34,107 nucleotides of DNA from Tumulicola sp039922955. GTDB lineage: Bacteria; Vulcanimicrobiota; Vulcanimicrobiia; Vulcanimicrobiales; Vulcanimicrobiaceae. Shown here piece after piece: positions 30,605 through 34,107 of this stretch (the first letter of the stretch is position 1; each line of letters opens with the position of its first letter). Below the pieces are notes generated by a model. That model ran no database searches and was not told the origin of the DNA. It saw only the letters and a list, made by a program, of their open reading frames with translations. The DNA lies in NCBI GenBank assembly GCA_039922955.1, contig JBDTDR010000186.1:1-34107 (forward strand), written 5' to 3'. Position numbers and translations under genes: made by a program.

Positions 30605-31975
30605 CTACCGCGCGGGGCCGAGCCACACGGTTTGAATGTTTGCGAATTCGTGGACGCCGAAGTGTGAGAGTTCGCGGCCGTAACCGCTTTTTTTCACCCC
30701 GCCGAACGGCAGGCGAGGGTCGCTCGCGACGATGCCGTTGATAAAGACCGCGCCGGCTTCGACGCGCGTCGCAAGGTTCTCGGCGGCGCTGGAATCGCCC
30801 GTCCAGATGCTGAAACCGAGGCCGTAGCTCGACGCGTTCGCCAAGGCGATCGCTTCGTCCGCGCCGTCCGCGCGGATGACGGCGGCGGCCGGTCCGAACA
30901 CCTCTTCGTCGAACATCCGCATGCCCGGGACGACGTCGGAGACGATCGTCGGCTCGTAGAAATAGCCGGGACCTTGGACGCGCTTGCCTCCCAGGTCGAG
31001 ACGCGCTCCGTGGTCGACGGTCGCGCGAACCTGAGCGTGGATAGCGTCGCGCAAGTCGCCGCGCGCGCACGGTCCGAGTGCGACGCTCTCGTCCATCGGA
31101 TCGCCGACGTGCTGGAGAGCCGCGAGCGCGACGAAGCGCCGGCGGAACTCCTCGTATACGGGCTGCACGACGATGAATCGTTTCGCGGCGATGCAGCTTT
31201 GACCGTTGTTTTGGAAGCGCGCCGTGACCGCCATCTTGGCGGTTAGGTCGAGATCGGCGTCGGCAAGCACGACGAACGCATCCGAACCGCCGAGTTCGAG
31301 CACGCATTTTTTTAAGGCCGATCCCGCCGCCGCGCCGACGGCAGCCCCCGCCCGCTCGGATCCCGTGAGCGTGACGGCCGAAATGCGCGCGTCGGCGATC
31401 AGCGCGTCCACGTCCTCGTTGCTCATCAGGAGCGTTCCGAACAGTCCGTCGGGCGCGCCGCCATCGCGAAAGACGCGTTCGATTTCGAGCGCGCAGCGGG
31501 TGGTGTTTTCGGCATGCTTGAGCAAGACCGCGTTCCCGGCCAGCAGCGCCGGCGCGGCCGCGCGGAAGAGCTGCCAGTAGGGATAGTTCCACGGCATGAT
31601 CGCGAGTACGACCCCGAGCGGGCGAAACGCGACGTAACTTCGGGCGGCACTCGACGGCGCATCCTGCGGCGCGACCATCGCCGCACCGTTTTCGGCAAAG
31701 AAATCGCAGCACCACGCGCATTTTTCGACCTCGGCGCGCGCCTGCGCGAGGGGTTTGCCCATTTCGGTTACCGCCGTAACCGCTAGGCCGTCGCTTTGCG
31801 TGCGCAGACGCGTCGCCACCGCGCGCAGGAACGCCGTGCGCCGGTCGAGGCTGGTCGCGGCCCAACCCCGCGCTGCCGCCGCCGCCGCACCGAGCTTCGC
31901 CTCGACCTCGCGCGCGGCCATATAAGGAATCCGCTCGAGTACGGCTTCGGTGGCTGGATCGATCGTGGTGATCAT
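30605..31975 (-). CDS. NAD(P)-dependent aldehyde dehydrogenase, succinate-semialdehyde type
   Basis: This 456-residue aldehyde dehydrogenase shows the cofactor loop GVVLAIMPWNYPYWQ, the Rossmann turn VTLTGSERAGAAVG, the general-base ELGGSDAFVVL and catalytic Cys in NNGQSCIAAKRFIV. FGGVKKSGYGRELSHFGVHE lies near the end. These patterns resemble the Sad/YneI group that oxidises succinate semialdehyde to succinate, but the exact aldehyde is uncertain. I chose ATG 31975 (MITTIDPATEAVL) over the longer frame because it starts at the family N-terminus and lies 1 base after the stop of the M16 peptidase gene. Length is usual for this group (about 455-460). Confidence 0.9.
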   Translation of the reverse strand: MITTIDPATEAVLERIPYMAAREVEAKLGAAAAAARGWAATSLDRRTAFLRAVATRLRTQSDGLAVTAVTEMGKPLAQARAEVEKCAWCCDFFAENGAAMVAPQDAPSSAARSYVAFRPLGVVLAIMPWNYPYWQLFRAAAPALLAGNAVLLKHAENTTRCALEIERVFRDGGAPDGLFGTLLMSNEDVDALIADARISAVTLTGSERAGAAVGAAAGSALKKCVLELGGSDAFVVLADADLDLTAKMAVTARFQNNGQSCIAAKRFIVVQPVYEEFRRRFVALAALQHVGDPMDESVALGPCARGDLRDAIHAQVRATVDHGARLDLGGKRVQGPGYFYEPTIVSDVVPGMRMFDEEVFGPAAAVIRADGADEAIALANASSYGLGFSIWTGDSSAAENLATRVEAGAVFINGIVASDPRLPFGGVKKSGYGRELSHFGVHEFANIQTVWLGPAR

Positions 31976-31976
31976 G

Positions 31977-34107
31977 TTAAAAGCCGTGCGCCCACGGCCC
32001 GCTGGGGCCGGCATACACTTCAACGAGATGCCCTGGTTTCAGGTAGGTCCTCGCAATCCGCTGCACGTCGGCGGCGGTAATGCGCGCGAACCGATCGTTG
32101 AGCGTCCGGTAATAATTCAGCGGCAGACCGTTGTTGAGGATGTCGAGCAACTGTTTGGCCGCTCCGGTGGACGACGCTTCGTCGAGTAACGCGTCGCTCA
32201 CGAGACGCACCTTGGCTTCCTGCAGTTCCGTCGCCGACACGGGTTCGTTCTGAAAACGCACGAGTTCTCGGCGGACGAATTGCACGGCTTCGACGACTCG
32301 CTCGGGCGATGCGCTGAGTTCGACGCGGAAATCGCCGCGGTCGGCGTTGGCGTCGACCTCGCTGCTCACGCTGTACACGAGTCCGCGCTTTTGACGCAGC
32401 TCTTGCCAGAGCCGCGATTCGAATGCACCGCTGCCGCCCAGAATTTGGCTGAGCACCAGGAACGCGTCGTAGTCGGGGCTCGCGCGGGAAACGGCCGGCT
32501 GCCCAAGGCGGATGAAGACCTGGTTGGCCGCGGTGCCGATATAGTCGTGACCCTTCGACGCCGGCGGCATGGCCATCAAGTGGGCGTTCGGCTTGGCGCC
32601 GGACGTCTGCCAGGCGCCAAAAGCCGATTCGAGGACGGCGCGCACGCGTTGCGGCGCGATATCGCCGACGACGGCGATCGTCGTGAGATCGGGACGCCAG
32701 TAGCGGCGCGTGAAGCTCAGTAGGTCGTCGCGCGTGAGGCCCGCAACGCTTTGCGGCGTCGGATTGTACAGCGACGGATCGCCGCTGGCAAGCAGCAGCT
32801 CGTCGTAAGCGCGATCGATCATAACGCCCGATATGTGGGCTTCGGACTGCAGGCTGTTTGCGAGTTGCGAGCGCTCGAGTCCGAACCACGGCTCGTCAAA
32901 CGTCGGATGCGCTTCACCGTCGGCGACGATCGCGGCGATTCTTTCGAAGTCTCGGGCTTCTCCCTGAGCCGAGAAGGCCTGTCCGGTGTTGACGAATGCG
33001 CCCATCTCGTCGGTGGCTTTGCGGCGCTGCGCGAATGGATACGCTTGGCTTCCGTAGTCGGCAACCGATGACGCGAGCCGCGAGATGCCCTCCTGGCCGG
33101 CCGGTTGGAATGCCGGCGACGATGCGATGCTTCCGCGCATAACGAACGTGGGGCGATCGCTCTTCTGTTGAACGATGACGCGCACGCCGTTGGAGAGCGT
33201 GAAGGCGACCGGAGCGAGCGCGCTGCGGGCCGTCGTCGGCGCCCGCACGGCATTGGCGATCCAGGCCGGCTCGACGATCGGGCCGGTTGGGACGCGCTTG
33301 GAGAAGTCGTCGCTCGCGGCGGCGTCACTTTTGTTCGAGCTGCCCTTGGGCGGACTCGCGTTGGGAGTCAGGTGTCCGATCACGTTGGGACGGCTCATGT
33401 ACGTGCGCGCGGCTTCGAGCAGATCGTCGCCGGTCAAGGCTGCCAAACGATCGTCTTCGGCGGCGATCTTTTCGCCGACGATGCCGTACGTATAACCCGC
33501 CAAGTTGCCGATGCCGTCGATCGAGTCGGCGGAATAGAGCCGCTCCGCGATCGTCAAGCGTTTTGCGGCGGTGACGAGTTCGGGGCTCAAGCCGTTCTTG
33601 AGCACTTGGTCGAGCGTTGCTTGAAAGACCGCCTGCGCCTCGTCGGCGTGGTGCCCGGGGTTGAGAATGATGAAAACGTTGAGCAGTCCGCCGCGCAGCT
33701 GCGTATCCGCATTGGCTTCGATCGCGAGCGCGATGTTCGTTTGCACCAGGGCCTGGTAGAACGGCGACCGCTGGTTCTCCAGCAACGTCGCGAGCGTGCT
33801 TATCGCCGGTTCGCCGGCTTGTTTGTCGCCCGGAATCGCGTAGGCGAGATCGAGGATTTCAAACGGAAACGGAAACGCGGCTTGGACGGTTTTTCCGGTC
33901 GCCGCGACCGGGTTGCGATCCGGCGCCGCCGGCAATTTCTTGGCGGGAACCGCTCCGAAAAAGCGTTGCGCCTTAGCGAAAATGGCCTGGTGGGCGACGT
34001 CGCCGGCTACGACCAGCGTGGCGTTGTTGGGAGCGTACCATTGGCGGTAGTAGCGTGCGATGTCGGCAACCGTCGCAGCGGCGACGTCGCGCCGGTCGCC
34101 GATCGGC
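31977..34107 (-). CDS. M16 (insulinase/pitrilysin-type) zinc peptidase, 5' end outside window
   Basis: The frame is open to the window edge, so at least 709 C-terminal residues are visible and the start is missing. The first visible text is PIGDRRDVAAATVADIARYY followed by WYAPNNATLVVAGDV, which is the end of an M16 N-terminal domain; its HxxEH zinc site lies off the window. An M16 C-terminal domain follows, then a second N/C pair beginning about FTLSNGVRVIVQQKSDRP. That second copy has QEGISRLASSVADYG where an active domain would have HxxEH, so it is inactive, as is usual for such two-unit proteins. The role is probably periplasmic peptide degradation. The stop is 1 base from the ALDH start. 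Confidence 0.92.
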   Translation of the reverse strand, partial: PIGDRRDVAAATVADIARYYRQWYAPNNATLVVAGDVAHQAIFAKAQRFFGAVPAKKLPAAPDRNPVAATGKTVQAAFPFPFEILDLAYAIPGDKQAGEPAISTLATLLENQRSPFYQALVQTNIALAIEANADTQLRGGLLNVFIILNPGHHADEAQAVFQATLDQVLKNGLSPELVTAAKRLTIAERLYSADSIDGIGNLAGYTYGIVGEKIAAEDDRLAALTGDDLLEAARTYMSRPNVIGHLTPNASPPKGSSNKSDAAASDDFSKRVPTGPIVEPAWIANAVRAPTTARSALAPVAFTLSNGVRVIVQQKSDRPTFVMRGSIASSPAFQPAGQEGISRLASSVADYGSQAYPFAQRRKATDEMGAFVNTGQAFSAQGEARDFERIAAIVADGEAHPTFDEPWFGLERSQLANSLQSEAHISGVMIDRAYDELLLASGDPSLYNPTPQSVAGLTRDDLLSFTRRYWRPDLTTIAVVGDIAPQRVRAVLESAFGAWQTSGAKPNAHLMAMPPASKGHDYIGTAANQVFIRLGQPAVSRASPDYDAFLVLSQILGGSGAFESRLWQELRQKRGLVYSVSSEVDANADRGDFRVELSASPERVVEAVQFVRRELVRFQNEPVSATELQEAKVRLVSDALLDEASSTGAAKQLLDILNNGLPLNYYRTLNDRFARITAADVQRIARTYLKPGHLVEVYAGPSGPWAHGF

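Noticed and set aside
1..34107. CRISPR arrays, tRNA or rRNA genes, phage or IS elements
   Set aside because: I found no regularly spaced repeats, no cloverleaf or rRNA-like segments and no transposase, integrase or phage structural motifs in any frame.

Overview
The window reads as one contiguous stretch of high-GC, tightly packed bacterial chromosome. Many starts are GTG or TTG, and many junctions are 4-base ATGA or GTGA stop/start overlaps. A TolC-type outer-membrane channel, a TonB-receptor remnant and hopanoid glycosylation genes point to a diderm, aerobic, heterotrophic bacterium. A member of Candidatus Eremiobacterota (WPS-2) or a similar lineage is my guess; that is a weak inference from gene content, not something the sequence proves. 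I saw no rRNA, tRNA, CRISPR array, transposase or phage gene.

Layout. (1) 1-7641 (+): histidine utilisation. The end of an unknown His-rich protein abuts hutH. A 1.5 kb island then follows, holding a Xre/RES toxin-antitoxin pair and a decayed TonB-receptor fragment. After it come hutU, hutI and a HutF-like deiminase. Together these convert histidine to urocanate, imidazolone propionate, formiminoglutamate and probably formylglutamate. (2) 7673-10048: a small lipoprotein (+), and a minus-strand pair made of a beta-lactamase-fold protein and an aminotransferase, translationally coupled. (3) 10043-16438 (+): a six-gene operon of STAS protein, LolA-like periplasmic protein, TetR repressor, EmrA-type adaptor, EmrB-type MFS pump and TolC-type channel. 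It is preceded by a promoter with an 18-base palindrome at the predicted transcription start.

(4) 28437-16459 (-): a nine-gene run of transketolase, fused transaldolase/glucose-6-phosphate isomerase, glucose-6-phosphate dehydrogenase, OpcA, 6-phosphogluconolactonase, HpnK, HpnI, proline dehydrogenase-like enzyme and DapA-family aldolase. Most junctions overlap or are a few bases apart. The run joins the pentose phosphate pathway to late hopanoid head-group synthesis and to an amino-acid catabolic pair that may act on hydroxyproline. (5) 28602-30571 (+): dapD and a DapC-type aminotransferase of the succinylase lysine/diaminopimelate route, divergent from the transketolase operon. (6) 34107-30605 (-): a two-domain M16 peptidase, cut by the window edge, followed by a succinate-semialdehyde-type aldehyde dehydrogenase.

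The points most worth following up are the pentose-phosphate/hopanoid/PRODH operon and the substrate-pocket substitution in its PRODH, the toxin-antitoxin island inside the hut cluster with its near-leaderless self-regulating promoter, the efflux operon operator, and the paired CX7C loops in the TolC homologue.
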